From: Helochares maculicollis
Lineage: Eukaryota > Arthropoda > Insecta > Coleoptera > Hydrophilidae
Assembly (NCBI GenBank): GCA_033557835.1
Contig: JAWQRO010000035.1
Location: 1-64,000 of the forward strand
DNA length: 64,000 nt
Direction of reading: 5' to 3'
The notes beneath the pieces were generated by a model. It was not told the DNA's origin. It saw only the letters and a list, made by a program, of their open reading frames with translations, and ran no database searches. A program made the position numbers and the translations under genes. The stretch's first letter is position 1, and every line of letters begins with the position of its first letter. Below are positions 38,801-51,439 of the stretch, piece after piece.

Positions 38801-40835
38801 TGCTGTTGACAATCGTGTTATTCTTATTAATCAAGTCGTTTATATGCAGTGAAAGTAAGTCCGAGTTCGCATGTTTATTTGGCACAACTTTCCGACTATC
38901 TACATTTTCCTTGGAAATATTATTGTCAAAGAACGTTTTAGAAGTATGGAACCTCGGTTTGTACGGCTTCACTCGCACATGTTCGTCTTGCAAAGGGGCA
39001 TCTTGCTCCTCCCCCATCGCATTAAGACCCTCAGGAATCGACTCAATGTGGCTACTTTGCACACTCTCGTATTCCTTTTGACTAGCGCTGCCCTCCTCAT
39101 TGCTAATTTCCTGCGCCTTGTTTCCTAGGACCCGATTGGCGTGTGTCCTGGACCTCCGATGCTTATAAAGATTTGACCTGGTCTTAAAACTAAAACCACA
39201 ACTGTCGCAAGGATACGGCCTTTCATTTGTGTGGGCACGGATGTGCTTTTGCAAAACACTTGGCTTGGAGCAAGCTAGGTTGCAATACGAACAAACGTAT
39301 TTGCCCGAGCCTTTGTCAGGTACTGGTTGGGGGTTTAGCACAGTTGGGGTATTATCGATCCCACACAAGGGGTCTTTTTGATCTGCACGCACTTCTTGTC
39401 CATTTCCCACTTCTGCATGCACATTAAGTAGATCCGAATCGGACATCTCTAAACGCATCTCCAGACTGGTTTTCCTGTTCAAAGTAAAAATCTGTCCGCG
39501 TTTTTGGAGGTCTGCACTTTCCAAACCCACGTTTCGCTCACAAAGCGCCCCTCGGTCTTCCATTTTGATATTTTGCACTTCCAAGCAGGTGCCTCGTTCA
39601 CTCAAGCTTACGTTTAGCGGATCGACTTCATATTGACCCCCTTGAAAGCTCGTTTGGGGACCGATATTCTGCCCTTTTGGAATTGCATTTACATTTATAT
39701 ACTCTATTATGGGATTTGGGATTTCTGCGGAAGCATTTTGATTTTTTATTGTTGGATTTCGATTTGCATTTCGAACATCGAAATTCAGGGGCTCCAGGCT
39801 AACATTCTGAACGTCATGACTGACACTCCGAGCTTCATGATTGGCACTTCGCGTTTCATAACTGTCATTCAGAGCATCAAGACTGGCATTCCGGGGCTCA
39901 AAAGTGGCTTGCTGAGTTTCAAGACTGTCCTTATGTGTCCTAAGGTTGAGCGTTTGTGACTCTGGCATTGCAATTCGCCTTTCTGACTTAACACCTGGCA
40001 AGTTCAGACTGACATTTTGTGCTTCTGTGCCCATATTTGATCCTTGGTTTCGGCTCTTAGGATCGAATTTTCGTTCCAAACCAACTGTTGCAACTGCATT
40101 TTGATCCTTTTGGTTCTCTTGACTCAAATTTAGACTAACTTGACCTGGATCAGCTTGGCCTAAATTTCGTTTGCCTAGCCCCAAATTTCGTTCGTCTGAC
40201 CCCAAATTTCGATCCTGTTGCCCTGAATCTCGATCCTCTTGCCTCAAATTTCGATCCTCCTCGCCCAAACTTCGTCTGTCTGCACTCAGTTTTCTTCCAC
40301 AGAAGCTTCGTTGCTTCAAACCGTAATTCGAGTCACTAGGACCACCCCGTAACCTGTCAATAATCATCTCGGAACCGTCTTTACTAAGATCCTCAAAGTG
40401 GGTGCTGACAATCCTTTGACCAACACCCACATTTTGCTCATCAAAATCCAAATTAAACACATCTTGACTCACATTGCGACCATCAGGCCCCGCTAAAAAT
40501 TTTCTACTCTCTAGAATCCTAGCTTGTGTTTGCGATATTTCATTTTGCAAATGAGAATTTACTTTAACTTGCTGCTGGACAGCATTTTTAGACACTTGAA
40601 AACCGGCTTGTTGAATTTGTGTAGCATTTTGGTGCGTTTGAATCACGTTTTGTTGTTGTGGAAGACCCTCTTTTTGCGACGATGGCGATTCCGTAGCCGA
40701 TACAACAGGAGATGGCGAGGCTTTGATCTCATTTTGTTGTTGCACATTTTGCTGTTGGACTTGTTGATGGGCTTTGGGTTCGATGCTCAGCTGCTTCTTA
40801 AATTTTTTGTGCAGATAACGATCAGATTGGTCCAT
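26813..40835 (-). CDS. shn: Schnurri, large C2H2 zinc-finger transcription factor (HIVEP family)
   Basis: Schnurri is the nuclear cofactor that joins Mad/Medea at silencer elements in Dpp/BMP signalling. Coding exons (minus): 40835-36711, 35670-35568, 35396-35276, 35132-34981, 34909-32992, 32915-32798, 27226-26987 and 26896-26813; phases agree and give 2,286 residues. Fingers: first ZAS pair about 508-566 ([39 protein letters not shown]); single [21 protein letters not shown] near 760; conserved linker [19 protein letters not shown]; second ZAS pair about 1410-1468 ([17 protein letters not shown]); third pair about 2126-2179 ([33 protein letters not shown]); lone finger [19 protein letters not shown] at 2196. 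The exon with the ATG starts at 40848 just after an acceptor (GTTGCAG), so noncoding 5' exon(s) lie further right. Two regions of seven-residue repeats are unusual. Confidence 0.94.
28251..28922 (-). mobile_element. mariner remnant in shn intron 6
   Basis: The transposase frame starts [20 protein letters not shown] at 28922, continues with [20 protein letters not shown], a GRPSTT linker and [12 protein letters not shown], then is frameshifted. A deletion joins the KSRLAP region to [10 protein letters not shown], removing the first two catalytic Asp residues; [18 protein letters not shown] keeps the third. It ends in [11 protein letters not shown] and a stop at 28251. A different mariner lineage from the Mos1-like copies. 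Exact terminal repeats were not resolved (element ends roughly 28165 and 29085). Confidence 0.85.
29830..31330 (+). mobile_element. Mutator-like transposase remnant in shn intron 6
   Basis: Consecutive broken frames follow the order of arthropod Mutator-like transposase proteins: [20 protein letters not shown] (29994-30206), [11 protein letters not shown] near 30274 followed by [38 protein letters not shown] and [16 protein letters not shown] (30512-30709), [20 protein letters not shown] (30782-31072), [14 protein letters not shown], and a C-terminal [16 protein letters not shown] with YEAGITD (31129-31329). The family assignment is from memory of these motifs. Several stops, a frame break and a deletion near 31070 mark it as dead. 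Ends not determined. Confidence 0.65.
31331..32797. other. shn intron 6, AT-rich remainder
   Basis: No coding frame of note and no element recognised. Flanked by the Mutator-like remnant and the exon with the third finger pair. Confidence 0.5.
33605..34085 (-). repeat. Seven-residue (21-bp) coding repeats in shn exon 5
   Basis: The encoded segment repeats a unit of the form R-x-D-x-Q-x-x (for example [42 protein letters not shown]) about 18 times, with a few interruptions. The spacing suggests expansion of a 21-bp unit. Charged, likely flexible or helical; no known domain. It lies between the second and third finger pairs. Confidence 0.8.
35671..36710. other. shn intron 1 (between first and second coding exons)
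   Basis: AT-rich, with homopolymer runs and short frames only. The long frame that runs on past 36711 from exon 1 is read-through of the donor AAG/GTAAGTAAT and is not coding. Confidence 0.6.
39500..40300 (-). repeat. Degenerate seven-residue coding repeats in shn exon 1
   Basis: Upstream of the first ZAS pair, the protein has two runs with period about seven: [18 protein letters not shown] followed by [16 protein letters not shown] (about 40140-40260), and [20 protein letters not shown] followed by [16 protein letters not shown] (about 39775-39920). A weaker echo is LERN/CERN-type units near 39500-39600. An asparagine after every sixth or seventh residue is the visible rule. Confidence 0.65.
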
Positions 40836-40954
40836 CTCGAGGATAGATCTGCAACGGAAAAATAAATTTAAACACTTGAATTGACCAACAATTCGATTTC
40901 AATTTGATTGATCAAAATATTACATTATAGCAATAACAATAAAACCTTTTATTT

Positions 40955-41320
40955 CTTTCAAAATATGTGTAAGAAAGTAGGAGTACGTAAAGAATCCAAA
41001 AAGCTACGCTTTCTTGGGATTCGCTCGCTCGTCCTTTGTAGAGTGACGATAGTTTCATGAGTAAATACGAGAGCAAAAAGTCTACAAAGACATGTAAGTC
41101 ATGAAAATAAAAAATTCAGTTTAGTTTTAGCATCATACATAGACTTAAATTTTGCTTATGTATATGTAATTAATGTTAATAATAATAATAAAAACCTTTT
41201 AATTTTTTTGCAAGGAGTAACAAAATAAATAAATTTAAATTTAAATATTTAGTGTAAGCAAATTCCTATTCATAACTTTGTTTTGCAAATTATGATGGTG
41301 TGACAGGATGGCTTTATAAA
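40955..41320 (+). repeat. Family C repeat with reversed 45-bp motif
   Basis: AAGTAGGAGTACGTAAAGAATCC followed by the minus-strand 45-bp motif (GGGATTCGCTCGCTCGTCC, 41017-41035) and CATGTAAGTCATGAAAATA. The same order recurs at 44440-44780, partly at 43190-43420, and in inverted orientation at 43980-44120. Confidence 0.6.
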
Positions 41321-43180
41321 ACTACCGATATTTTACAAAATCAACAATTCAAGAGAGTAAAGTGTGAAAGGTTCTTAAATCTTAAGATTTATGATAGTTT
41401 GAAATTTATAATAATTTTGTTCTAACCTTAAGACAGTTTTGACTCAAATTTGTCGTTATAACAGTTAGTTTATTTTGCTTATCGAGATTTTTAGTTGACA
41501 AAATCTTCCATAAAGTAGCTTTAGAAATTATGCAAAAGTTAGTTATTCAAATATTTTAATATACTGTAACATCACATTTGGTTAAGTTCAATGAAAAATA
41601 ATTAGATTAGGGCACAAAAATAGAGAAAATGTTATATCTTAATAATAGATAGTTCATCATAATGTTTGGTATTTTAACATGAAGGGTATCGCTTCTTCTA
41701 CCGCTATGCAATTTTTTTCACTATATGCAAAACTATTGTTTTAGTGAAATTGGTTGTTCGTTGTTGTGAATATGTGATATATATTTATATCAAGTTTTTA
41801 TATATAGTCATTTTCAACGTATTTGTTTTGCTATACCTACAAGAAACTAAGCTTTCGAAGACAAATAATTTCCTTGAAGAGCATGAGTATTTTTGTGCTA
41901 TAATATGTGCCAGTTTAATTTCCCAAATTGTATTTGTTTTAACAACTGAAGTTAAAAAATCAGTATACATTGTTAAGCCAAATATTTTTATTATAAAATT
42001 ATTTGTGTTTAAATACTGCTATAAAAATGTCACAAATTTGTATTTAAGAAATATTAAAGCTGACAGTACGCTTGGTTATACTAAAGGTGGAAGCTATACC
42101 ATCATATGTTCGGAAAGCAACCAATTATCACATGATTCTACCAAACCCATTTAAGATATTTTCTCATTTTGAAATATTAACAAACCTAAGGTTTAAGTAG
42201 CAAATAGAACCTGTCCATAGAATAAAAATCTTAAGACATTGTTTTCATTTAAGGGAATGATAAATCAGTAGATGATACCAAGTATTATGCTTATATAAAC
42301 ATTGAAAAATTCAGGATTCTATAGTTAAAGACAGTTGGCATGGTTTTTAAATTATTCATAGCAAAGCTGTGACTATGATAAGCATTTACAAAGAAGAATT
42401 GAAATAAATAGTTTGATATATTGTGAATGTAGAAAAATCTAATAATATTATTTGAGGACTGTAAACACATCAAATTACAAAAAAGTTCACTCTGGTTCTG
42501 CGGGTGAGTCAAACATGATTTTAGTCAGGAGTCTTCTGAGAATATATTCAAAATAAAATACTCAAATTTGATTCCTCGTGACCTTCAACAAATCTTCTGA
42601 TCAAATTGTAAAGGTGGAAACATAAGGTTTGTTGCACCGCAAGGTGACAATCAAAGGAAGAGGGTAGCGCCCCAACCTCCAAAAGTTTATAGAATTAGGT
42701 GTAGGCATAAGTTGTTAGATTAAGTTTAGTGTTAAGATAGAATCTGTTCAAACGAGCCATAGTTGTAAATATTGTTGGATAGCTACTATGGAATTACTTT
42801 AAATACAATAATTGTTATACAGTCTACTTCGAGTTGAATCGAAATAGTAAAATTTCTTGGGACATATTGTCTTTATGGCGTAGACAACAAATAAGGAAGA
42901 AGTTTTTAAAATTCCATCTCTAAGGGCGTGAAAATATAGATTAAATGAGTTATCAACAAGTTATATTTCAAAAACTAAAAACGTTATCGACAAAAGAAAT
43001 GTAACTATTAGAATTCATATTGAAAATTAAGACACCCATATCAAGCAGGTTTAAAAATTTTAATTTTCGAAAGAGTAGATGAAGGATTACATTTTTTTCT
43101 GTTCTACAGACATATATCTGAAAAACCATTACGCATATCTATAGGATGTGCATTTCAAAACAGATAAACTTCACTTACTC
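41321..43180. other. AT-rich stretch upstream of shn, no gene
   Basis: Frames up to 136 codons occur but have no recognisable motif and the composition of random AT-rich DNA. Probably part of the first shn intron if the promoter lies at 57-60 kb. Confidence 0.5.
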
Positions 43181-43189
43181 CGGAATAAA

Positions 43190-43420
43190 AAGTATTGAAA
43201 GACATGTAAATCATGAAACAATATCTAATTTTATTTAAGTATTATACATATGCTTCCATTTCGCTTATGTTTATTATGTAATTATAGGAATGGTAAGTGG
43301 AAACCCTACAGATTTTTAATTCACTTAGTCCGATATAGCCTAGGAGGTTATGAATTACAAGGCGATTGAGAATTAAGAATAATCTTTCACTGTATCATTT
43401 GTTCGTGTGGTTGTTTGCAA
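43190..43420 (+). repeat. Family C repeat, partial copy
   Basis: AGTATTGAAAGACATGTAAATCATGAAA, then a run with CATATGCTTCCATTTCGCTTATG and AATTCACTTAGTCCGATATAGCC parallels 44560-44710 (AACATGTTGAAAGACAAG, TAATTCACTTCGCACTGTATAGCC). Confidence 0.5.
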
Positions 43421-43979
43421 TGTGGAATCGAAACAACAACGCATAGTAAGTGATGTGACATTCATGGGGCACACATATAAAATTTCCAAGGGCATTTGAT
43501 GAATCAATTTCAAACGATCGATATGTAAAAGAAAATTAATGTAATAATATGTTTAATTTGTTTTGTTACTTCTTGCCAGAACTGAAGCGGCTTTTATTAT
43601 TATTACTCATATAAACATAAGTGAAATATATCTATGATGGAAAAAACTTGATTCACATGTCCTGGGATGCTTTTTGTTCTCGTGTTTATTTATGAATTAA
43701 AAGCTTTGAGGTTAGAATTAAATTATTAAAAATAATCAATAATCTTCAGTTTTAAAAACCTTTCTCACTTTTCATTCTTTTGAATTGCTGATTTTGTAAA
43801 ATATCATTGATTTCATAAGGTCATCCTATCACACCCCCTGAATTTAATAATCATAAATTGAAAAGATAGTTATGAATAGCAATTTGTTCATACCAAATAT
43901 GGAATTATACCTTAACGGAATTAATAAATGAATAACTAATAATAATAATAGTAATAATCAAATTGAATTGTATATATTT

Positions 43980-44120
43980 ATAATTTAAATGTCTTTCAAT
44001 ACTTTTTTTTTCTCGTGTTTATTCATGAAAGCATTTTCACTCTATGTGGGATGAGCGAGCGAATCCCAAGAAAGCAAAGCTTTTTGGATTCTTCATGTAC
44101 TCCTACTTTCCCAAATACAT
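43980..44120 (-). repeat. Family C repeat, inverted copy
   Basis: The reverse complement contains GGGAAAGTAGGAGTACATGA, then AGAATCCAAAAAGC and GGGATTCGCTCGCTCATCCC, matching 40970-41040. With the 40955 copy it forms an inverted repeat about 3.1 kb apart. Confidence 0.6.
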
Positions 44121-44439
44121 GTTGAAGTGCGCAGGAATTTAAATTTCGAATTTAGGAAACAAATGCCAAAGTTGACGTTCTTAGTTAATCTACTTTTTGC
44201 AAATTTATAGATGTATGATATAAAAACCAGCATTAGTTGTTTAAGTCTATAAGCTTACTACAACTAAATTAAGAGCGTCAACCAAATATTCTAATATCCA
44301 GCATCACAATGCGTTGACTCACTTTGTTTGGCATTTAAAAATGTTCGTATAAGTTTCTAACATTTAGAACCATTCTGCTGTGAAACTTGATAGCTAATTT
44401 TTTGAGCTTTTGTATCTTGGTGACCAAATTTGAATTCCT

Positions 44440-44780
44440 ATGCAATACAAAATGTGTGTAAGTAGGACTACATAAAGAATCTAAAAAGTTTCAATTCCTA
44501 GGGATTTGCTTGTGGGGTGAATAATGCATTCTTTAATAGACATGCAAGCAAAACATGTTGAAAGACAAGTACATCGTGAAAATATAAAATTCAGATTGAT
44601 TTTTGCATCATACATAGGTTTCTATTTCAGTTATTATCATTATGTAATTACAGGAACAATAAGTGGAGACACATTTTTAATTCACTTCGCACTGTATAGC
44701 CCAAGTAATTATTAATTACAAGGCTATAGTGCAATCGTTTGATTTTCTGGAGCATAGAATTGAAAGAGAAACTCCTCTTT
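44440..44780 (+). repeat. Family C repeat, diverged copy
   Basis: TAAGTAGGACTACATAAAGAATC, a decayed 45-bp motif (TAGGGATTTGCTTGTGGGG) and GACATGCAAGCAAAACATG keep the order of the 40955 copy. Confidence 0.5.
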
Positions 44781-47700
44781 GGTGGTCTAGACTTAATTTA
44801 TTATAAATAGATACAATTTTCGACAAAATAAATCAATGAATACGTTGTTAAAATGTAGTGTGATGGAAGCATCAACTAAGGTCATTTACATTTAGAAACA
44901 ACACATTTTATAATAAAGCGTGTCAAAATCTTTTACCAAAAGGTAAAGAAAAATTGCAGCGTAAACAGTCCAATGCATAAAAATCTAACAAGAGTGAAAT
45001 ATTTATGCAGAAAGGTGAAGGAAATGGCAGAATTAATAGAAAATTCATAACATAGTTATAATACATAAACTTCATTGATTTATATCTATAAGCTTACAAA
45101 ATTAAATTAATCAAGAGGTTTTTAGATTCCACCGATGCAATTGCACTATTTTGCATGGAATCCAGGAAACATTTGCAAGCTGGCAACGGCTAATTAAAAA
45201 AATTTGGGGATGAGAGACATTAAATAAGTTAATGTAGTTGATTACTTTTGCATAGATTTTAAAATTAAAGGTTGAAAGAAAATAAATAGACCTTTTTATA
45301 TTAAAATGCCTCGAATGAAAGGATTCGAAATAATAATCCATGATATTTCACCAGCAGGTCTTTCTTGTTGCCAAATATAATCCTAAAGGAAATTCACCCC
45401 TGTTCCACTTTCGTCTCACTGTAAGTCCCACTAAAATTAGATTAAATTGCCTTCGGTAACTCCATGCGCTTGTGTGTATCTCATATATTTTTTAAAGTCT
45501 TCAATAACCACATTATCTTGTTTTCGACTGTTATCACAACATTCGTCCGTAGCTGAGTGTACATACCAGCTAAGTCGCACAGCTTACTGTGAAGCCTAAA
45601 ACCTTAAGTAAATCTTCTTCACAAACACTTTGGCAAGGTTGTGGAGTTGTAAGAAAAATCACACACAGCAAGCAACTAGGGAAGAGAGTGTGATACGACT
45701 AAACAACATGACTCATGTATACTTATAGAGTGATAAGGAGTGATAACACATAATTGAAACAACGAAAAATAATTTATGCTTTAACAGGCAGCACTGGAAT
45801 GAGATTGTTTAAAAAAAATAGAAAAAAATATAATAAACGCTCTTCAAGTGACTGTGTGTAATCTCCTGATAACACGGTTCTGATGTCACAAATTTTATGG
45901 TGGCCGTAACAAAAATTGTGCAACATTCTCGTTAAACAGGGGACTTTGTACGGAATATGAAATATACACAATCGCAAGGTGCACATGCACAAAAACAATA
46001 AACAAACGAAATACACAAAACGCTATAAACATATGAGAATGAGTAAGGTGCACAGCTTCTTTAGTCACAGCTCGATTGTCGTTAATTGACCATTAATGAA
46101 AATCGATAAGCTGCGATAAGGCCCTGGATGGTGAATGGCTTGCGGATAATTAAAGTTTTCGGTTCGGATTTTTACTGTATACTTTGGACTGAGGCGTCGC
46201 ATTGTTTAGCTAATTCGTACCACTTGCTGAAGGTCAAAAGATAACACTTTGTCAAAACATTATACATAAATGAATCCAACTTTGGAACAAATGATAAGAA
46301 CGATCGGGCCCAATCTACACGTAGACCCCATAGACAGCACTACTCTTCAAATATTTACTCATATATACAATAATATTTTTGCAACGGAATTGGCAAGCAA
46401 TTTGTAATCCGGCTATTTGTTGCTGTTCACTCCCAAGAATTGTTTTTATGGGCAATTTCTCGATTATTTAGTTGGGTTTTGTGATTGATTAGGAAAGTCC
46501 AGCTCGGTCTAGTGCTGATAGACTTCTCTTAAGGCTCTGTTTTCATGCGGATTCTCTGTGTGGAATTTTAACAATCAAAGTGGAATCGTTGCGTTTGCCA
46601 TCATATTAATTTATTCGCTCGGACTTTTTTACTGCTCTCCATTAATTGAAAACAAGGCGTTTAGCTATTTTTAGCCGGGATCAATCTATTTATAATTTCA
46701 TACACTCATTCTCACGAATATTAAAATAATCATTTCGTTGGAATTTTACGCATTTCCGGCATTTTAGCGAGATTTCCTTTGCAAATGATTTTCGAGCAAG
46801 TTCCATATTCTCGCATGTAATTGCAAATAATTTGCAGACGGAAGCTCTTGAAACTGAAGATGGGTATATGTGAGGTTAGGTCACCTCTTTGTCCTTGCAT
46901 CTACCAGTAGTACTGAGAAATTTTCAGAATTGCTGACAACAGAACCCAATAATTTAACTCTCCGATAACGGTCTTCGTAAAATGACAATTTTTGATCTTT
47001 GAACTTCAAATTTCATTAATTTCTACATGTCTGACTGGTACAAAGCGCCCAAATTATCGAATAAACCGAGTGAAACAAGTTGATTGCGCAACAGACGAGG
47101 GGATTCCCCATCATAAAGTCTGCCAACCGCGAACCAAGAACGGTGGCATAAATAATTCCGTTTACGGACTTCCAAGAAACCTAATAAATAACTCTAGAAG
47201 TCGTTCGTTTCGTTTTATCAAAACAGGAGGCGAAACCTCACAAGATTTTAATATAAACACACGAGGATTGAGTCATCTCTTATACAAGGAAAAACCGAGG
47301 AATTGATTATTAGATTTGGACGAACCGTACACAAAGTGATAGCGAAGAGTTGTACAATTCACATAACAATAATTAATTAACACCGACAGAGAAGTGCTGA
47401 AGAATGACCATTTTACTTCTTGAAAGAATGTCGTTCCATAAATTAGTTTCATATTTCAACAATGTTCACAACTACATGACTACAGTATAAAGAATTTAAA
47501 CGAAATATTGAAAATATTATCGAAAAATTAATGTCCCATTTTTACTATTTCAGGGTGAAAAACATTTCTTGGATTTCAAGTTCGTTCACGGAAAGGATTC
47601 CGTCGTTTCAGTAGAAAAATGTCAGACATTATTTTCAAATTGTAACGAACATTGTTTTTATGCAAACATACCAAGTTGTAAATCATATCATGGCAAGTCT

Positions 47701-47890
47701 TGCATATTTTTCAACTATGTGCAACAACACTTGCAAATCATTGCTGTTTTTTTAATGAAATCATGACAGAATTCCTATTTTACCATTTGGAGTGCTTGAA
47801 AAATTTAAATTCTTACCTTATATTCTCGCATTATTATAAAAAATATATAGTCAAGAGGAGATATTTAGCTTTGAATGTATAGGCCACGGG
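44781..47890. other. AT-rich intergenic or first-intron sequence
   Basis: Only short frames; the best (46992-47306, plus, 104 codons) shows no domain and ordinary composition. I cannot support a gene here. Confidence 0.5.
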
Positions 47891-47892
47891 AT

Positions 47893-48092
47893 CAAAGCTT
47901 TTGCTTCCCTTACTCAAGATTCGCTCGCTCAACCTTGTTAAGTGTCGATGCGTAAAAAACAGGGAACAAATAAAAAATAGAAACTGGTGTCGTTTCACGT
48001 ATTAATTACGTTTTAAAATGATATTTTTAAGGGGTTTATTCTTTAATATAAGTGATAAGCGAACGAATCCTGAGTAAGCGAAGCAAAGGATC
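47893..48092. repeat. Pair of opposed 45-bp motifs
   Basis: A minus-oriented copy (CTCAAGATTCGCTCGCTC, 47913-47930) and a plus-oriented copy (GCGAACGAATCCTGAGTAAG, 48059-48078, then CGAAGC) face each other about 130 bp apart. Confidence 0.55.
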
Positions 48093-48761
48093 TACAAATA
48101 TTTTAACGGTCTATGACCCCTCTTCTTATTTATGAGTATATATCAGAGTAATCATTAGAATATAAGTTGTAAGGTTAGTGTAAATTCAACTATAAATAAT
48201 TAAGTTGCAATATCTAAGCATACTAATGCTTCAATGCTTGAGTAAGAGAAGCTTAGAGAGTTTTTAATACAAATCTTTCAGAAAAGTAATCGGTGTATAA
48301 ATGATAGGCTAAATGTAAATAAGACAATGTACGAAGATTGAATTCTCAGTGATTTAATTATCAACCAAGATCCTCAGAATTAAAATAAGTCTCGCAAAGC
48401 AAAACTCTTTATTTTGCAAGTAAACGAAGTTTGTATGGTTTGTGATAGATTCTTAGAATCTACAAACAGTTTATCTGTCTACAAGTCATCATTACTAATA
48501 GCCATCTTTCGTGGAAATAATCTAAAAAATTTATATGAATTGCAGAATTATATCTAGCCTTGTTTACACTAAGTCCATTATTGATAATTACATATACGCA
48601 AGCTTAATGTTTATTTTTCAGTAGGTTGTGGAATAAAACGTAATGATCAGAAGTGGTATTTTACCAACCTATCTTGAAAATATGTTTCAATTTTTGGCCA
48701 TTGGTGTCTGTATTTTAGATTTATATTAATTTCAAGATTTCTTATAGTCGTCAATTCAATA

Positions 48762-49875
48762 TAGAACCTGTTTCAGAATTAAGTTTGCAAAACTTAAAGA
48801 GTTGGTAAATATAAGAAAGAATAAGCGATAGGTTTTTGTATGCATTTTGGGGCATAATTAGTAACCGAGATATTAATTACATGTACAGACGAAATAATAT
48901 TAAAAAACCTTGTTGAAAGGACATATAGACAAGCGAAAAAGTTAATACTCTATTAAATTTTAACCGAAGAGGAAAACAAGGAACACATGCGTGGTCAATT
49001 TTTAACTAATACTTTCATTTCGATGTTTTTTATTCATTATTTACGATTATGCAAGTTCGCTAAACTAAAAAGGTATAAGCTTTATTCAAAGAATGAAGTT
49101 TTTACTGACATGTAAATCACCTGAACCTATTAAATACGAAATAAGAAAGAAAGGTTCTTTTTATAGTAGCTAAAATCATTATTTATATACTCAATTCATA
49201 ACTATTTTACAATTTATTTAATTTGATATTTAACAATTTTTGCATCCTTCGTATAATTATTGTAGTTTATTTGAAGTTATTTACGTTCCCGGCTCTTCGA
49301 AGATCATTTGCCCCTTTTATGGATATCTGTTAAGCCGGGCCACACATTTATTCTTGTGCGTTGAATTTAAGTCGCTTTTGATTTAAAACTAAAAAAGTAG
49401 AATAAATGTAATTTGTTATTGCAATTTTGCACTGACTAATTTTCACTTCACAAATATGAATTAGTTTGCGATGCATGATATAATCACCTTTCTTGCGGCG
49501 GAAGATGGTAACATAGAGTGAAGTTTTCGCAAGATCACGCGCTGTCTTCTGCAACGCGCCTCAATTAAATTTGACTTTAATGATTGTTTATGTTCTTTTT
49601 TCTGTTTCTCTTTGATAAGGAAAGTTTTGAGTTCATGAAAAAATTCTATCTCGAGTTTTTGAAGGATCTAACGACGTGTTTGATTGTGATGCCATTATTT
49701 TTATAGCAATAACGGTGCGGTTGTGTCTGCATAATATTCTTTAAGCCAGCATCATTTTAATAATGCCAGGAGTCCCAAATTAGTCAAATTTTCAATAATT
49801 TTATTTATACCAGGTCGTGGTCACATTGGAGTTCTTAACATGCGGTATTGGAAATTAATTCTGCAACACCCTGTA
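48762..49875. mobile_element. Family A non-autonomous TIR element, copy 2
   Basis: Starts AGAACCTGTTTCAG and ends CTGCAACACCCTGTA. Shares with copy 1 the phrases AATAAGCGATAGG, GGCATAATTAGTAACCGAG and TTCTTGCGGCGGAAG in the same order, but has only one internal 260-bp unit. Its last 45 bp are followed closely by a 45-bp motif copy at 49918-49980. Confidence 0.6.
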
Positions 49876-49917
49876 TAACTGAAATCCAGAAAGTTTCCTC
49901 TACTCGAAGATCATAAG

Positions 49918-49980
49918 CCGAAAACGTGTTTGCTTCCCTTAATGGGGATTCGCTCGCTTTGCTCGCTCATCCCTCGCAAA
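49918..49980 (-). repeat. 45-bp dispersed motif
   Basis: GGGGATTCGCTCGCTTTGCT then CGCTCATCCCTCGCAAAG: a minus-oriented copy with the CGCTCG part duplicated. Confidence 0.6.
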
Positions 49981-50577
49981 GTTGGAATGTTTCGAAGAAA
50001 AAAAATCTCAAAAATTATGTTTTGTTTGGAAATTATATTTGTACGGTGTTCACTTGGAATGCACATTTTGATGAATTTTTATCAATAAATATTTCTAAGA
50101 TCGCCGCATTTTCCTATTAGTGATGCGTATCTTCCAGAAAATAATAAGTATACAACTGAAAAGCTAATTATAAAGACGTCTTTAGTAGTACGTTTAATAA
50201 ACTTTGAGCGCATTTTCCGTGATTTCGTTTTCAACTAAAATGCTAAATTTAAGTTAGTAAGCGAAACAAAAGCTTTGATCCCACGCATTTTGTCCTATTT
50301 TCATCAAAATCTGCAATGTTTTGAAATCGCACAAGATTCAAGACGTTGTAATTATGCAAGAGAAATGATGTGATTTCTTGTATATAAGTAATATAAGCTT
50401 TTAGATCGATATTAAAATGAGTTTTGAAGAAAAACTGCACCAAGGATCAAAGAAGAAGAGAGCAGATTCATTAACGAAAGAACATTCTCAAAAATATTAT
50501 TACAAAACAGAATTAAAACGTGAAACGACAGACGTTTTGAATTTTGTATCTATTTATTACTTAAAACTTCTTCTTTG

Positions 50578-51125
50578 AACCAGCGAGTCCTCAGTAAGCG
50601 AAGGTAAAGCATCTTTGTGTCATTATCTTCGAATTAGTGAAACTTAATGGATTTCTGTTGCACTCTAAATTTACAACTAAATAAAACTTTTGATGTTCGT
50701 AAAAATTACTAAAACGCAGACACGAAATTCCAAGAGCCCAAAAATATTATCAACGTATGTTGGTCAAATACCACTTTTGTTTATCAAATTTGATTTATCG
50801 ACCTACTAAAAATATTCAGTTTATATAAGTTGGTAATTATGAATTAAGAACCAAGTGTACATAAGACTAGAGATAATTAGCTTGGGCAGCATTTTCTATG
50901 GTTTAATTAACGATTTCAGTATGACAATGGTAGCAACAAGATAAGTTTGCAAAAACTCTTCAAAAATAAAAAAAAACGTTAAAAAAGGTGCATATCCAAA
51001 ATATAATTTCAGAGCGTAATAAAAACGTCAAACGATCGTAACTCTTATGTTTTCAGTGCTTTTTAACGCATTTTTACTCCGCGAGGGACAAGCGAAAGAA
51101 TCCCAAGTAAGCGAAGTACAAGCGT
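50578..51125 (+). repeat. Two 45-bp motif copies in AT-rich sequence
   Basis: CAGCGAGTCCTCAGTAAGCG at 50581 and GACAAGCGAAAGAATCCCAA then GTAAGCGAAG at 51087. The sequence around them (49981-51440) is AT-rich with no gene. Confidence 0.55.
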
Positions 51126-51439
51126 ATTCTTATCATGAATTTATGTGAAAATTTAAAAATTCATAGGAACTAAAATATAGACAGTAAAGGTTGGTAATAC
51201 ATGTTAATGTTGTAATTCATGTGAATTTTTAAGATTATTTTTCTGGAAAACTTTCAAAAATCTATCAAAAATTGTATAAGCTTCGTTTACCCGTGGAGTG
51301 AAGATGGGTCAAAGAATTAGATTTTACAAAAAAGAGGTCACCAAGAAATAACGAAATAAATCGGAGAAGCATTAAAAAATGAACACTGGTGAAAATCTAA
51401 TGTAACAATTGTGGCCATGGCTCCTAGGAAGGAAATGCA

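Noticed and set aside
41744..42154. Plus-strand frame of 136 codons
   Set aside because: Hydrophobic reading of AT-rich DNA, no homology or splice context that I can see.
46992..47306. Plus-strand frame of 104 codons
   Set aside because: No domain, no splice context, and composition like its surroundings.
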